Assembly (NCBI GenBank): GCA_024232965.1
Contig: JACKQF010000002.1
Coordinates: forward strand, 558,001 to 622,000
Direction of reading: 5' to 3'
DNA length: 64,000 bases
Source of the DNA: Verrucomicrobiaceae bacterium
GTDB taxonomy: Bacteria > Verrucomicrobiota > Verrucomicrobiia > Verrucomicrobiales > Verrucomicrobiaceae
Part shown: piece after piece, positions 51,702-60,411 of the stretch
How positions within the stretch are numbered: the stretch's first letter is position 1
Layout of the letters: every line of letters begins with the position of its first letter
Translations under genes and position numbers: made by a program
Notes under the pieces: generated by a model
Seen by the model: the letters and a program-made list of their open reading frames with translations, nothing else
What the model was told of the DNA's origin: nothing
The model's database searches: none

Positions 51702-52553
51702 ATGGGAATTTTCAAAAAGCGTTCGGTCTCTGACTTGGGTGAGAAAAAGAAGGACATGCCCGAGGGGCTCTGGGTCAAATGCCCGTCCTGCAACGAATCC
51801 CTCTTCCAGGAGGCGCTCGCTAAGAACCTTCGCGTCTGCACGAATTGCGGCTATCACTTCACCATCAGCTCCGCAGAGCGTATCGAGAGCATTGTTGATA
51901 CGGGTTCCTTCGTCGAAATGGACGCCGACTTGGATTCCGTCGATGCACTGGGCTTCAAGGGTTACCTGGACAAGGTCAAGGCCTACCAGAAAAAGACTGG
52001 TCTCATGGAAGCCGTCGTCACCGGACGCGCCACGATTGAGTCCTGCCCTGCGCTCCTAGCCATCATGGACTTCCGATTCCTCGGTGCCAGCATGGGCAGC
52101 GTGGTCGGGGAAAAAATCACGCGCGCCATTGAGGCCGCCACCGCAGAGCGCAAAGCCGTCATTGTCTTTTCCGCATCCGGCGGTGCCCGTATGCATGAAG
52201 GCATCCTGAGCCTCATGCAGATGGCGAAAACGAGTGGTGCATTGGCCCGTCACGCGGCAGCACAGTTGCCTTACATCTCCGTGCTGACCCACCCGACGAC
52301 CGGGGGTGTCACGGCCAGTTTTGCGACGCTCGGCGATATCATCATTGCTGAGCCGAAGTGCATGATCGGTTTTGCCGGACCTCGCGTGGTCAAAGAAACG
52401 ACGCACGCCGACCTGCCTCCGGGATTCCAGACGGCAGAATTCATGCTCCAGCACGGGCTGGTGGATCAGATTGTGGAGCGCAAAGACATGCGCAGCACAC
52501 TGGGCGCTCTGCTAAAGTACATGACCCCTTGCGGGCGGACTCAGGCAGCTTAG
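51702..52553 (+). CDS. accD: Acetyl-CoA carboxylase carboxyltransferase beta subunit
   Basis: A 283-residue protein from the ATG at 51702, just before the conserved MGIFKKRS start. The four-Cys zinc ribbon is CPSCNESLF and CTNCGYHF (Cys 27, 30, 46 and 49). The crotonase-like core has SGGARMHEGILSLMQMAK, PTTGGVTASFATLGDIIIAEP and GFAGPRVVKET. With AccA it transfers the carboxyl group from biotin to acetyl-CoA in the first step of fatty acid synthesis. The last codons overlap the convergent ccsA-like gene by 4 bases. accA is not in the window. Confidence 0.95.
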   Translation: MGIFKKRSVSDLGEKKKDMPEGLWVKCPSCNESLFQEALAKNLRVCTNCGYHFTISSAERIESIVDTGSFVEMDADLDSVDALGFKGYLDKVKAYQKKTGLMEAVVTGRATIESCPALLAIMDFRFLGASMGSVVGEKITRAIEAATAERKAVIVFSASGGARMHEGILSLMQMAKTSGALARHAAAQLPYISVLTHPTTGGVTASFATLGDIIIAEPKCMIGFAGPRVVKETTHADLPPGFQTAEFMLQHGLVDQIVERKDMRSTLGALLKYMTPCGRTQAA

Positions 52554-54679
52554 GCCGCCCCTTCCGCCGCATCGTGGGGCAATGACTGGGCGCGCCCCTT
52601 AGACTTGCCGCTTTGCTTTCCCTCGCGTGAGGCGAGAGAAAGCGCGGTGCCGATGATGATGAGGACCGTCATCGAACCCCAGAAAATATAGAGCCATTTC
52701 CATGCTCCTTCCATAGCGCCGTAGGAGTGCAAGCCGATGCCTAGTTGGTTCGTCGCGAACCAGGAGAAGGCCACGATCATGCCAAGGAAGATGGTGCAAT
52801 TGTGAAACCCGGCCTCCCGGATGTAGCCGCCCAAACGTGCATGGAGGATGACCAGGCACATGAGAACGATCAACAGCGCGCCGTTTTCTTTCGGGTCCCA
52901 GCCCCAGAAGCGGCCCCACGAGTAGTTGGCCCAGATACCGCCCAGCACCGTTCCGACCAGCGAGAGCAGAAGCCCCGCCATGACGAATCCATAGGCCAAT
53001 CGGGTGAGCTCGCGCGCTGAAGAATCGCCAGGCTTCAGCCCGCCGCTGACACGCATAATGACGTAGATCGCAGAAAAAATGGCAGCAACCATGCAAACCG
53101 CGTAGCCGAGATTCACGCAAGGTACGTGGGTGGCCAGCCAGAAATTCGTGATCAGCACAGCCTGGAGTTGCTCCATCGTATCGCGACCTTCCATGGTCAT
53201 GAAGCGGATCGAGAGGAACATGCCGACCGTTCCCGCCAGGGATGCGACCGTCAGCGCCCAGCCTTTTTTCGTCATCAATTCTGCAATGAGCGCGAGGATG
53301 ACTCCAGTCGCCGTGATGAAGATGATGGTCTCATAAAGAGTCGTGATCGGTGGACGCTCCATGATCAAACAGCGGATGACGATCCCAACGGTGCCAAGCG
53401 TGGCACCCGCGACGGAAAAGGCCACGCAGAGGTAGGTGCTAACTTTTGACCACCCGGTGCCAGGGCTGACCCAGCTAAGTCCGAGGCAGATGCTGCCGAA
53501 GACAAAGCAAAGCAACGCTTTGAAAAAGTAATCGAATCGATGGTAGCTGAGCTCCATCGCCACATGCCCGGACTCATTCCGAGCTGCGGCCAGTTTTTCC
53601 ACGTCATCGCGAGTCGCGGTCACCGCAGCGATGTACTTGGCTGCATCACCCGAATTGGCGGCAGCAAAGAGATCTTCGAAACGCTTCAGGTGTGCTGCAT
53701 CTTCTGCGGAGACAGTGTTAGTCTTCAGCGCAGCGCTCATGATGGTTCCGATGTTGTGCCACACTTCCTTCTGCTCTGCTGGCGGCGGGAAAAAGCGCGG
53801 GAAGCTTTCGGAATCGCCGCTCATTTGTGCCGAGAGCATGATCTGGACGACTTGTGCCAGCCAAGGCACTGAAGTCGGATCGCTGAAGAGTTGGGGGTTA
53901 GCCTTGAGGTGCTCTGCAGCCTTGGGCAGAAAGGCAGCCCAATCCGGAATGCCATCCTTTACCGTGGGGGCGATCTCGGGCGGGAGACTGGCGGCAAACT
54001 GGGTGAACTCGGGGCGGGCGAAGTCAAAGTGACCGAGGATCATTTCATACTCCAGGTAATCCATCGCCAGCTTGCCAAGGGCGCGTTGCACCGGGGTGCG
54101 ATCCTTCATGGCAATGGCTCGGATCTCGGTCATCTTTTCCATCAAAGCCTGCCGAGCGGGCTGAACGGCGTTGAAGCTGTAGCGATCCCTCTTCTGCTTC
54201 GCGGGGAGACTCAGTTCGGTGATCGCGTCGGAGTTATCGACGATAAAGACGTTCAACTCTTTTGCGATATCGGGGCGGAACCAGGAGACCAGCAACCACT
54301 CCATCGCAGTGAACTTGCAGGGCTTTCCATCGGCATTCAGGAGGGGCTTGCCGGTCGCCGGATCATCAATCGGGACAACCTTACCGCTCTCTTCGTCGAT
54401 CCGCGTCGCTGCAATGCCAGACTGCTTCCCGCTGAAGCGGAGCAGGCGAAAGCGAGCGAGGGTGTCGAGTGGTTTCACGCGGCCCTGCTCCTGCACAGGA
54501 AGCGAGGAGAGAAGCTCCACCGCTTCTGGATTGAGGATGACGTCCAGCGAGGGCATAGGCGCAGCGGCTTTGGGGGCCGCTGCGGCAGCTGGCGCTGGCT
54601 CGGCAGCAGGTTCCTGCTGCGCTTGGGCACAGGTGAGCATCGCCAACGCGATGAGGCATGGGGAGAGAAACTTTTTCAT
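52550..54679 (-). CDS. ccsA: Cytochrome c biogenesis protein, CcsA/ResC-like
   Basis: A 709-residue protein. A signal peptide (CLIALAMLTCAQAQ) and an Ala/Pro linker precede a large periplasmic domain that opens LPVQEQGRVKPLDTLARFRLLRFSG, typical of the long CcsA of Bacteroidetes and Planctomycetes. From about residue 385 there are eight or more membrane helices, with the heme-handling WWD-type motif WGRFWGWDPKENGAL near residue 590 and NQLGIGLHSYG after it. It acts with ResB (next gene upstream, ATGA overlap) to export heme and attach it to CxxCH sites. It is the last gene of a five-gene operon. Confidence 0.9.
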   Translation of the reverse strand: MKKFLSPCLIALAMLTCAQAQQEPAAEPAPAAAAAPKAAAPMPSLDVILNPEAVELLSSLPVQEQGRVKPLDTLARFRLLRFSGKQSGIAATRIDEESGKVVPIDDPATGKPLLNADGKPCKFTAMEWLLVSWFRPDIAKELNVFIVDNSDAITELSLPAKQKRDRYSFNAVQPARQALMEKMTEIRAIAMKDRTPVQRALGKLAMDYLEYEMILGHFDFARPEFTQFAASLPPEIAPTVKDGIPDWAAFLPKAAEHLKANPQLFSDPTSVPWLAQVVQIMLSAQMSGDSESFPRFFPPPAEQKEVWHNIGTIMSAALKTNTVSAEDAAHLKRFEDLFAAANSGDAAKYIAAVTATRDDVEKLAAARNESGHVAMELSYHRFDYFFKALLCFVFGSICLGLSWVSPGTGWSKVSTYLCVAFSVAGATLGTVGIVIRCLIMERPPITTLYETIIFITATGVILALIAELMTKKGWALTVASLAGTVGMFLSIRFMTMEGRDTMEQLQAVLITNFWLATHVPCVNLGYAVCMVAAIFSAIYVIMRVSGGLKPGDSSARELTRLAYGFVMAGLLLSLVGTVLGGIWANYSWGRFWGWDPKENGALLIVLMCLVILHARLGGYIREAGFHNCTIFLGMIVAFSWFATNQLGIGLHSYGAMEGAWKWLYIFWGSMTVLIIIGTALSLASREGKQSGKSKGRAQSLPHDAAEGAA

Positions 54680-55980
54680 GAGACAGCCTTGTTAGGGGTA
54701 GCGGGCGGTAGGCTCTGACGACTGAGGAAGCGGGTGAGTTGCGAGCCCATCTGAATGAGCAAGCCAATGCCGACGGCGACACAGGAGATCAGCGGCCAGT
54801 GGTCGGACGGGTTCTGGACGATCTCGAGCTGGGAACGCTCTGCCATTGTGCCATCGGCACGCTGGGACATGTCGAAGGACTGCTGGAAGACAGCGTAGCC
54901 TTGGCTGCGAAGAGGCTCGTTCATCGTGATGATCTTCTTATGCTCCTGGCCGTCCTGAAGCATCGTGATCTGGCTGGTGAACTTGCGCGCCCGCTCGGTT
55001 CCTGGGTGTACCTCGCGCTGGAAGTCATCAAGACGGATCGCAAACGGTAGTTTGTATGTCTTCCGGCCGAGACTGATGCCCCAGGTCTTATCGCCACTGG
55101 TCACGGTCAGCGGTCCATTGGCGTAGCGCCACAGGATGCCGGTCTCCACTCGTTTATCCGGGTGGGTGATCTTCACGTAGGCTCCATCGATGTTTTTTTC
55201 CTGCTCGGGGCTCTCCGCGACGGGCTGGAGGTAGTAGCCATCCACCACGGTGCGCTTTGTCTCTTCGCTCTCGGGTTTGCGGGGAAAGCAGTTCACCTCA
55301 TAGTTCATGACCATGATTTCAAAGGGCAGATCGGGCTGGGTAAAAGTGCGACCCTTGCCGCTCTGGGCATCTGCTTTGAGATCCTTGAAGAGGCTGCCAT
55401 CAATGACCCAGACCTTGGCTTGGCCTTCCGCTGGTGCGGGAGACAACTGCTGGATCTCAATGGCGGTATCGTGGAAGCTTTGGAATTCTTCCGTCGTCTG
55501 CCCTTCCGACAACATGGCTGCGCCGTCCTTCTTCCAATACATGGAGACAAGACCTGCCAGCAGCATGAAGACCATGGAGCCGTGGGCGATGACGAGTCCG
55601 GTAAAGCGCAGGATGTTGTGATTGACGCCTTCCGCCCGTGCCTTGTTCAGGCGCTTCACGATGCGCATGATGCCGCCACAGATCAGGTTGATCGCGAGGA
55701 GCACCATCAGGGTAAAGCCCCCTGGTAGCAGTACCGGCATCACGAAATTCCCGCTCGGGATGTGCATCGCACGGAGGCAACAGCCAACGTCGATATCCCA
55801 CACAACAAAGGATTCGAAGTACTTCTTCTGGCTCTCAAAGAGACCGTGATCCACCTGCTCCAGCGTTCCCAGAAAGGTATGTAGCAGTAGCAGGGCAAGA
55901 ACCACCGTGGCCAGCCCGAAGGAGGAAAAGAAGCGCAACACGAGGCTGCCGAGAGATTTGGGTTGGGGTGCGGGTGTCAT
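54676..55980 (-). CDS. resB: Cytochrome c biogenesis protein, ResB/CcsB-like
   Basis: A 434-residue membrane protein from the ATG at 55980. It has an N-terminal helix (FGLATVVLALLLLHTFLGTLEQ), further helices (FTLMVLLAINLICGGIM and LVIAHGSMVFMLLAGLVSMYW), a large periplasmic loop and a last helix (HWPLISCVAVGIGLLIQMG). A beta-rich ResB-type segment has YKLPFAIRLDDFQREVHPGTERARKF, EPLRSQGYAVFQQSFDM. System II (Ccs/Res) uses it with CcsA to deliver heme. Starts and stops overlap on both sides (ATGA). The Cys pair in DVGCCLRAM is unusual and could be heme- or redox-related. Confidence 0.88.
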   Translation of the reverse strand: MTPAPQPKSLGSLVLRFFSSFGLATVVLALLLLHTFLGTLEQVDHGLFESQKKYFESFVVWDIDVGCCLRAMHIPSGNFVMPVLLPGGFTLMVLLAINLICGGIMRIVKRLNKARAEGVNHNILRFTGLVIAHGSMVFMLLAGLVSMYWKKDGAAMLSEGQTTEEFQSFHDTAIEIQQLSPAPAEGQAKVWVIDGSLFKDLKADAQSGKGRTFTQPDLPFEIMVMNYEVNCFPRKPESEETKRTVVDGYYLQPVAESPEQEKNIDGAYVKITHPDKRVETGILWRYANGPLTVTSGDKTWGISLGRKTYKLPFAIRLDDFQREVHPGTERARKFTSQITMLQDGQEHKKIITMNEPLRSQGYAVFQQSFDMSQRADGTMAERSQLEIVQNPSDHWPLISCVAVGIGLLIQMGSQLTRFLSRQSLPPATPNKAVS

Positions 55981-56657
55981 TGCCGAGGGCGGATGGATTG
56001 GCAAAACTGGTCAAAGGCAGCTGCCTGCGATTCCACAAGGTCTTTAGGACCCGTCATTTTGACAAAAATCGTCGCCTGAGGCGCAGAATGTATCAAACCG
56101 ATGAGACGGTAACCTTTTTGAGCCTCGGCGGCCCCCATCTTTTTGAATTCACCATCAAAAGCCGCGTAGGTGCCGGTACGGTTAAAAAAGGGCTTCTCTG
56201 GCAAGGCGGCGATCTCTTCCGCAGTGAAATCTGGTTGCCCCATTTGCTTGCGCCAGCGATTGAGGTTGGCCTCCTTGCCCCCGGCGGAACCTGGCATCAG
56301 AGAAATGTAGCATTCCCCTTCCTTGGCAGGGCCAAAGCGAAAGTCCACCATGCGCATCCCCATGGGATCTTCCCCGGCATCGGTCCAGCCTTCGGGCGCA
56401 GTCCAGTCCAGGAATTCACGGAAGGCGGAGGCAGGTGGAGGCGCCTGTTGGGCGGCAGGTTTATCGATGAGCCCTAGCTCCCGCAGCGCAGGGATAAAGC
56501 GTTCGTCACTCGTCGCCCCATTCAATGGAGGTTGAGCAAACTTGGAAACTTCGCGGGATTCGGTAATCTCGACGCGGTCTTCGATACGGTTGCAAGCCGG
56601 GATCAAAAGACAAAGCAGAGCAAAGCCCCGCAGGGGCTGAAAAAGGGGTTTGGGCAT
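55977..56657 (-). CDS. Lipoprotein of the cytochrome c operon
   Basis: A 226-residue protein from the ATG at 56657, with a signal ending in a lipobox (FALLCLLIPAC, Cys near residue 22). The mature part (FLDWTAPEGWTDAGEDPMGMRMVDFRFGP, GECYISLMPGSAGG, NRWRKQMGQPDFTAEEIAALP, IHSAPQATIFVKMTGP) is predicted mixed alpha/beta and has no CxxCH. The family is often found next to ResB in Verrucomicrobia and Planctomycetes, but no name is known to me. It is coupled to the resB-like gene by a 4-base overlap. Confidence 0.75.
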   Translation of the reverse strand: MPKPLFQPLRGFALLCLLIPACNRIEDRVEITESREVSKFAQPPLNGATSDERFIPALRELGLIDKPAAQQAPPPASAFREFLDWTAPEGWTDAGEDPMGMRMVDFRFGPAKEGECYISLMPGSAGGKEANLNRWRKQMGQPDFTAEEIAALPEKPFFNRTGTYAAFDGEFKKMGAAEAQKGYRLIGLIHSAPQATIFVKMTGPKDLVESQAAAFDQFCQSIRPRQ

Positions 56658-56686
56658 GGGGGGGGTGTATACTGAACGAACGAATC

Positions 56687-59059
56687 TCACTGCGCCTTAG
56701 GTTGCGCTGGTGCTGCAGGTTTTGCAGCAGGGGCAGGAGGCGTCGTTGCCGGTTTGGGAGTCGCCGCAGGTGTCGCCGGTTTCGCAGCGGGAGTAGCTGC
56801 TGGTTTGGCGGCCGGAGTCGCTGCGGGCTTTGCTGCCGGAGTTGCAGCTGGTTTAACCGCTGGTTTGGCTGCGTCCTTCTTCTCTGGAGCTTTGGCAGGG
56901 GCAGGAGGTGGCGGAGGTGGGGCAGTCAGCGCGGCGATCTCTGCCTCGCTGAGGCCGATATTCACGGTCACGGCGGGGATCTGACCTTTCAATGCCTTGG
57001 CACCGTTCTGTGTGACGCCTGTCTGCCAGACGAAGACCTTTTGAAGCGCCTTGGCTCCCGCGAGCTTGGCGAGACCTGCATCGGTGGTTTTGGTGCCGTA
57101 GAGGTTGATGTACTCCAGCTTCGTCAGCGCGCCGAGTTTCGACACGCAGCCATCGCCAATCTTGGTGTTCTCAAGATGGAGACGTTCGAGGTTGGCGAAC
57201 TTGGCAAGGGTATCGCCGGAGGCATCGGTGATCTGGCTGCGGGCGAGATCGATCCACACGACCTGCTTTGCGATCGGCTCCAGGAGCTTCAGTTCGGCAT
57301 CGCCAAACTTATCTGCGGCATTGATGACCGAGAGGCGGAGCTGCTCGGTGTCCTGCGCCAGCGGCATCAGGGAAGCATTCAGGCCCTGGAGCTTCAGGGT
57401 CACATCTGCGACGGCTTTTTTCTCGGCCTCAGTCAGGGGTGGTAGCTTCGGCTTCTCGGGTTTGGCTGACGCGGTAACTTTCGGCAAGCCATTGGCCAAC
57501 ATGGAAGCGAGGATGGCCTCGATGTTGGCCGGTTTTTTCACGGCAGCCACGGTGATCTTTTCCGGGGCGCCCTCACCAATCCACCAGGACAGTACTTGGC
57601 ATTCTTCAGTCGTGATCTGCGGCTCGTCTGCAGGTGGCATGTGATCGTCATCATCCTTGGCCAAAAGAATGCGCTGCATCATAAGGCTGTCCTTGGATTT
57701 GCCTGCCACGACCGTGGTCGGGCCATCGCCGCCGCCCTTCATGATGTCAGCGAAGGTATGCATGCGGAGCTTGCCCTTGGACTTCTCCGCGCCGTGGCAA
57801 CTAGTGCACTTGGCCTCAAGGATCGGGGCGATGATGTGCTGGTAAACGTCGGCTTTGGCAGCGATTTCTGGATTCAGGGCAGGGGCCTTGGCTGGAGCCG
57901 CAGCTGGGGCCGCCGGTTTTGCTGGCGCTGGGGCTGGAGCAGCGGGCTTTGCTGCGGCGACAGGGGCGGCAGCTTTTTTGCTAGCCAGCACCACGGCCAA
58001 GGCGGCTTCGATGTTTGGCGCACGGTTTTTTGCCTGGGCAATGGTCATCGTTTCGGAACCACCCTCATTAATCCACCAGGCGAGCAATTGGCATTCCTGG
58101 GTGGTGATCTGATCTTTTTCCGCAGGCGGCATGTGGTCGTCGTCGTCCTTGGGCAGGAGGATGCGCTTCATCATGAGGCTATCCGCAGATTTGCCGGGCA
58201 CAAGAGTCGTGGGACCGTCGCCACCGCCCTTGAGGAGATTCGCCAGGGTGTCCATGCGGAGCTTGCCTTTGGACTTCTCGGCACCGTGGCAGCCGGTGCA
58301 TTTGGCCTCAAGAATCGGCATGACCACGTCCTTAAAAACGACGGTTCCACCGAGGGCGGCCAGATCAAACTTGGCGGCGGGTGCTGCGGCCGCAGGAGCG
58401 GCGGCGGGCTTTTTAGCTGCGGCAGCCACGGCTGGGGCTGCGGCGGCTGCGGCGGGCTTCGCGTCGTCCTCGGCGTTCCAGCCGATGTTGATGTGAGCAG
58501 CAGCTAGCTTGCCGCGCAGTTGAGCCACACCAGCTTTAGTCACTCCGGTTTGCCAGAGGTAAAGCGCCTTCAGTTTGCCGAGACCGGCCAGCTTCTGAAT
58601 ACCTGCGTCGGTCACCTTGGTGCCGTAAAGATTGAGATATTCGAGTGCGGCGAGACCTTTCAGATGATCCAGCCCCGCGTCGGTAATGGCGGTGTTTTCA
58701 AGATGCAGCTCCTTCAGTCCGGTCATGCCGCTCAGGGCGGCCAATCCGGCGTCGGTCACCTTGGTGCGGGCCAAATCGATCGAGGCGATCTTTCCCGCGA
58801 TGGGTGCGAGAGGGGCAAGTCCTGCATCAGTAAAGGTCTTGGCCACGTTGAGCGCGGTGAAGCGGTAGTCGGCCGACTCAGCCGCTACGGGCATCAGGGA
58901 AGCCCCTGAAGCGTTTACTTTTTCCATCGCTGCGGTCACGGCCGGATCAACGGCGGGCTGATCCGCTGCATGCGCGACGAGGGCGGTGCTGAGGAGGGCG
59001 AGAGCGGCAGAGCGCCACAAGTTGGCACGGCGGGGCATGGTTGGCTGGTTTGGGTTCAT
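56687..59059 (-). CDS. Two-heme cytochrome c flanked by leucine-rich repeats
   Basis: A 790-residue secreted protein (signal RSAALALLSTALVAHA). Residues about 60-190 are LRRs of the LxxLxLxNTxITDAGL type (ELHLENTAITDAGLDHL, YLNLYGTKVTDAG). Then come two planctomycete-type cytochrome c domains: CTGCH near residue 254 with DDDHMPPAEKDQ, and CTSCH near 417 with DDDHMPPADEPQ. They are similar in almost every segment, so the domain was duplicated. A second LRR set is at about 600-690 (RLHLENTKIGDGCV, YINLYGTKTTDAGL), followed by a Pro/Ala/Lys-rich tail of about 90 residues. Role: periplasmic electron carrier or redox scaffold (inferred). Confidence 0.85.
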   Translation of the reverse strand: MNPNQPTMPRRANLWRSAALALLSTALVAHAADQPAVDPAVTAAMEKVNASGASLMPVAAESADYRFTALNVAKTFTDAGLAPLAPIAGKIASIDLARTKVTDAGLAALSGMTGLKELHLENTAITDAGLDHLKGLAALEYLNLYGTKVTDAGIQKLAGLGKLKALYLWQTGVTKAGVAQLRGKLAAAHINIGWNAEDDAKPAAAAAAPAVAAAAKKPAAAPAAAAPAAKFDLAALGGTVVFKDVVMPILEAKCTGCHGAEKSKGKLRMDTLANLLKGGGDGPTTLVPGKSADSLMMKRILLPKDDDDHMPPAEKDQITTQECQLLAWWINEGGSETMTIAQAKNRAPNIEAALAVVLASKKAAAPVAAAKPAAPAPAPAKPAAPAAAPAKAPALNPEIAAKADVYQHIIAPILEAKCTSCHGAEKSKGKLRMHTFADIMKGGGDGPTTVVAGKSKDSLMMQRILLAKDDDDHMPPADEPQITTEECQVLSWWIGEGAPEKITVAAVKKPANIEAILASMLANGLPKVTASAKPEKPKLPPLTEAEKKAVADVTLKLQGLNASLMPLAQDTEQLRLSVINAADKFGDAELKLLEPIAKQVVWIDLARSQITDASGDTLAKFANLERLHLENTKIGDGCVSKLGALTKLEYINLYGTKTTDAGLAKLAGAKALQKVFVWQTGVTQNGAKALKGQIPAVTVNIGLSEAEIAALTAPPPPPPAPAKAPEKKDAAKPAVKPAATPAAKPAATPAAKPAATPAAKPATPAATPKPATTPPAPAAKPAAPAQPKAQ

Positions 59060-59068
59060 GGCAGAGAG

Positions 59069-60274
59069 TTATTTCACGAGGCCTTCGACGAGGGCTTGGG
59101 TTTCGGCAGGAAATTTGGATTCGTCAGCAGTCTGAGTTTCGGAGGCACCCGATTGGATCCACCAAGAGACGAGGGAGAGTTCCTCTGGCGTCATTTGGTC
59201 GCGTCCTTCGGGGGGCATGTGTTCGTCGTCATCAATGGGGAGTTTTACACGGAGAACAAAAAGACTGTCCTCCGGCTTGCCAGCGATGACGGTTTTCACA
59301 TCATCGCCGCCGCCTTTCAGTAGCATTTCGTGCGTATCCATACGGAGGTCGCCCTTGGATTTTTGCTCGTTGTGGCATTTGTTGCACTTTTGTTCCAAGA
59401 CGGGGAGGATAATGTCCTTAAATACCACCTTCCCCGCCGCGGCCGGGATAGCCACCCCATCACCGCCACCGGCTGGCGTTGTTGAGGAAGTGATGGCGGG
59501 GGCCGGAGCAGGGGGTGGCGCTGGCTGGGTGGGTGTCGGGACCGCGGCGACCGCTGGTTTGTCTGGCGCGGGAGTCGGGGCTGGCGGTGCGGGGGCTTTT
59601 GGGGTGGTTTCGATGGCGGCCTTTGCAGGCTCCTCTTTGGTCTCCGCAAAGCTGAGCATCCACTTCTCTCCGGCGATCATTTTTTCCTTGATGCCGTCTG
59701 GTGCATACTCGGTGAGGTATTTATTGCCGTGGACCATGTTTCCACCAAAGTGTGCACCCAGGCCCATCACGGCAAATCCAGCTAAAAACATCGCCCGCGC
59801 ACCATCCAGGAGGCCGCGATTATCTCCGCTCATGCCCATGACGCGCATTACCAGCGCCAAAAGCACCGCCCCAGTTCCGGCGATGCCCATCCACAGGTGC
59901 AGGGTGAAATTACCGCCTTCGTAGCCGCCCTCGCGGGACAGCATGATACCAGCCAGGACCGCGACGACCGCGCCAGCCGCGCCGACGAAGAGCATCAATA
60001 AGGCAGCGGAACCAAGTTGCTCTTCCACCTTACGGCGCAGGCAGAGTAGCTCCACCAGCACCAGCACAGTCAACGCACCAATCGGAAGGTGGACGAGAAT
60101 CGGGTGAAAACGCCCAATAAAAAGAGACATCTTGGTTGGCTCAGCCACCTCCGCATTCGGGGGAAACATGAGCAGGCCAAACACATAAACCAGAATCAGG
60201 AGCAGTGCGCCAATCCAGGCGAGCACATAGTTTTTTGGTTCCTGCGCAGCAGGGGGCGGGGTCTGAGGTGTCAT
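59069..60274 (-). CDS. Membrane-anchored c-type cytochrome with N-terminal membrane domain
   Basis: A 401-residue protein from the ATG at 60274. The N-terminal half has about five membrane helices (YVLAWIGALLLILVYVFGLLM, IGALTVLVLVELLCL, SAALLMLFVGAAGAVVAVLAGIM, HLWMGIAGTGAVLLALVM, MFLAGFAVMGLGAHFGGN) and looks like DUF2231. A Pro/Ala linker leads to a planctomycete-type cytochrome domain with CNKCH near residue 299 and DDDEHMPPEGRDQMTPEE. It is the first gene of the operon with the LRR cytochrome (9-base gap) and System II maturation genes, suggesting a membrane electron-transfer unit. No oxidase subunit is nearby. Confidence 0.85.
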   Translation of the reverse strand: MTPQTPPPAAQEPKNYVLAWIGALLLILVYVFGLLMFPPNAEVAEPTKMSLFIGRFHPILVHLPIGALTVLVLVELLCLRRKVEEQLGSAALLMLFVGAAGAVVAVLAGIMLSREGGYEGGNFTLHLWMGIAGTGAVLLALVMRVMGMSGDNRGLLDGARAMFLAGFAVMGLGAHFGGNMVHGNKYLTEYAPDGIKEKMIAGEKWMLSFAETKEEPAKAAIETTPKAPAPPAPTPAPDKPAVAAVPTPTQPAPPPAPAPAITSSTTPAGGGDGVAIPAAAGKVVFKDIILPVLEQKCNKCHNEQKSKGDLRMDTHEMLLKGGGDDVKTVIAGKPEDSLFVLRVKLPIDDDEHMPPEGRDQMTPEELSLVSWWIQSGASETQTADESKFPAETQALVEGLVK

Positions 60275-60411
60275 AACGGGGGTTGATAATGAACTATGGA
60301 AGAAACGAAACGCCAGCATGGATTCGTTCACCCGGATGTTTGGCGAATCGTGCTCTCAATTGCGCACGCCAATCCCCTGGGTGGCCTCAGGGCCGTCTAT
60401 ATTGGCACAAA

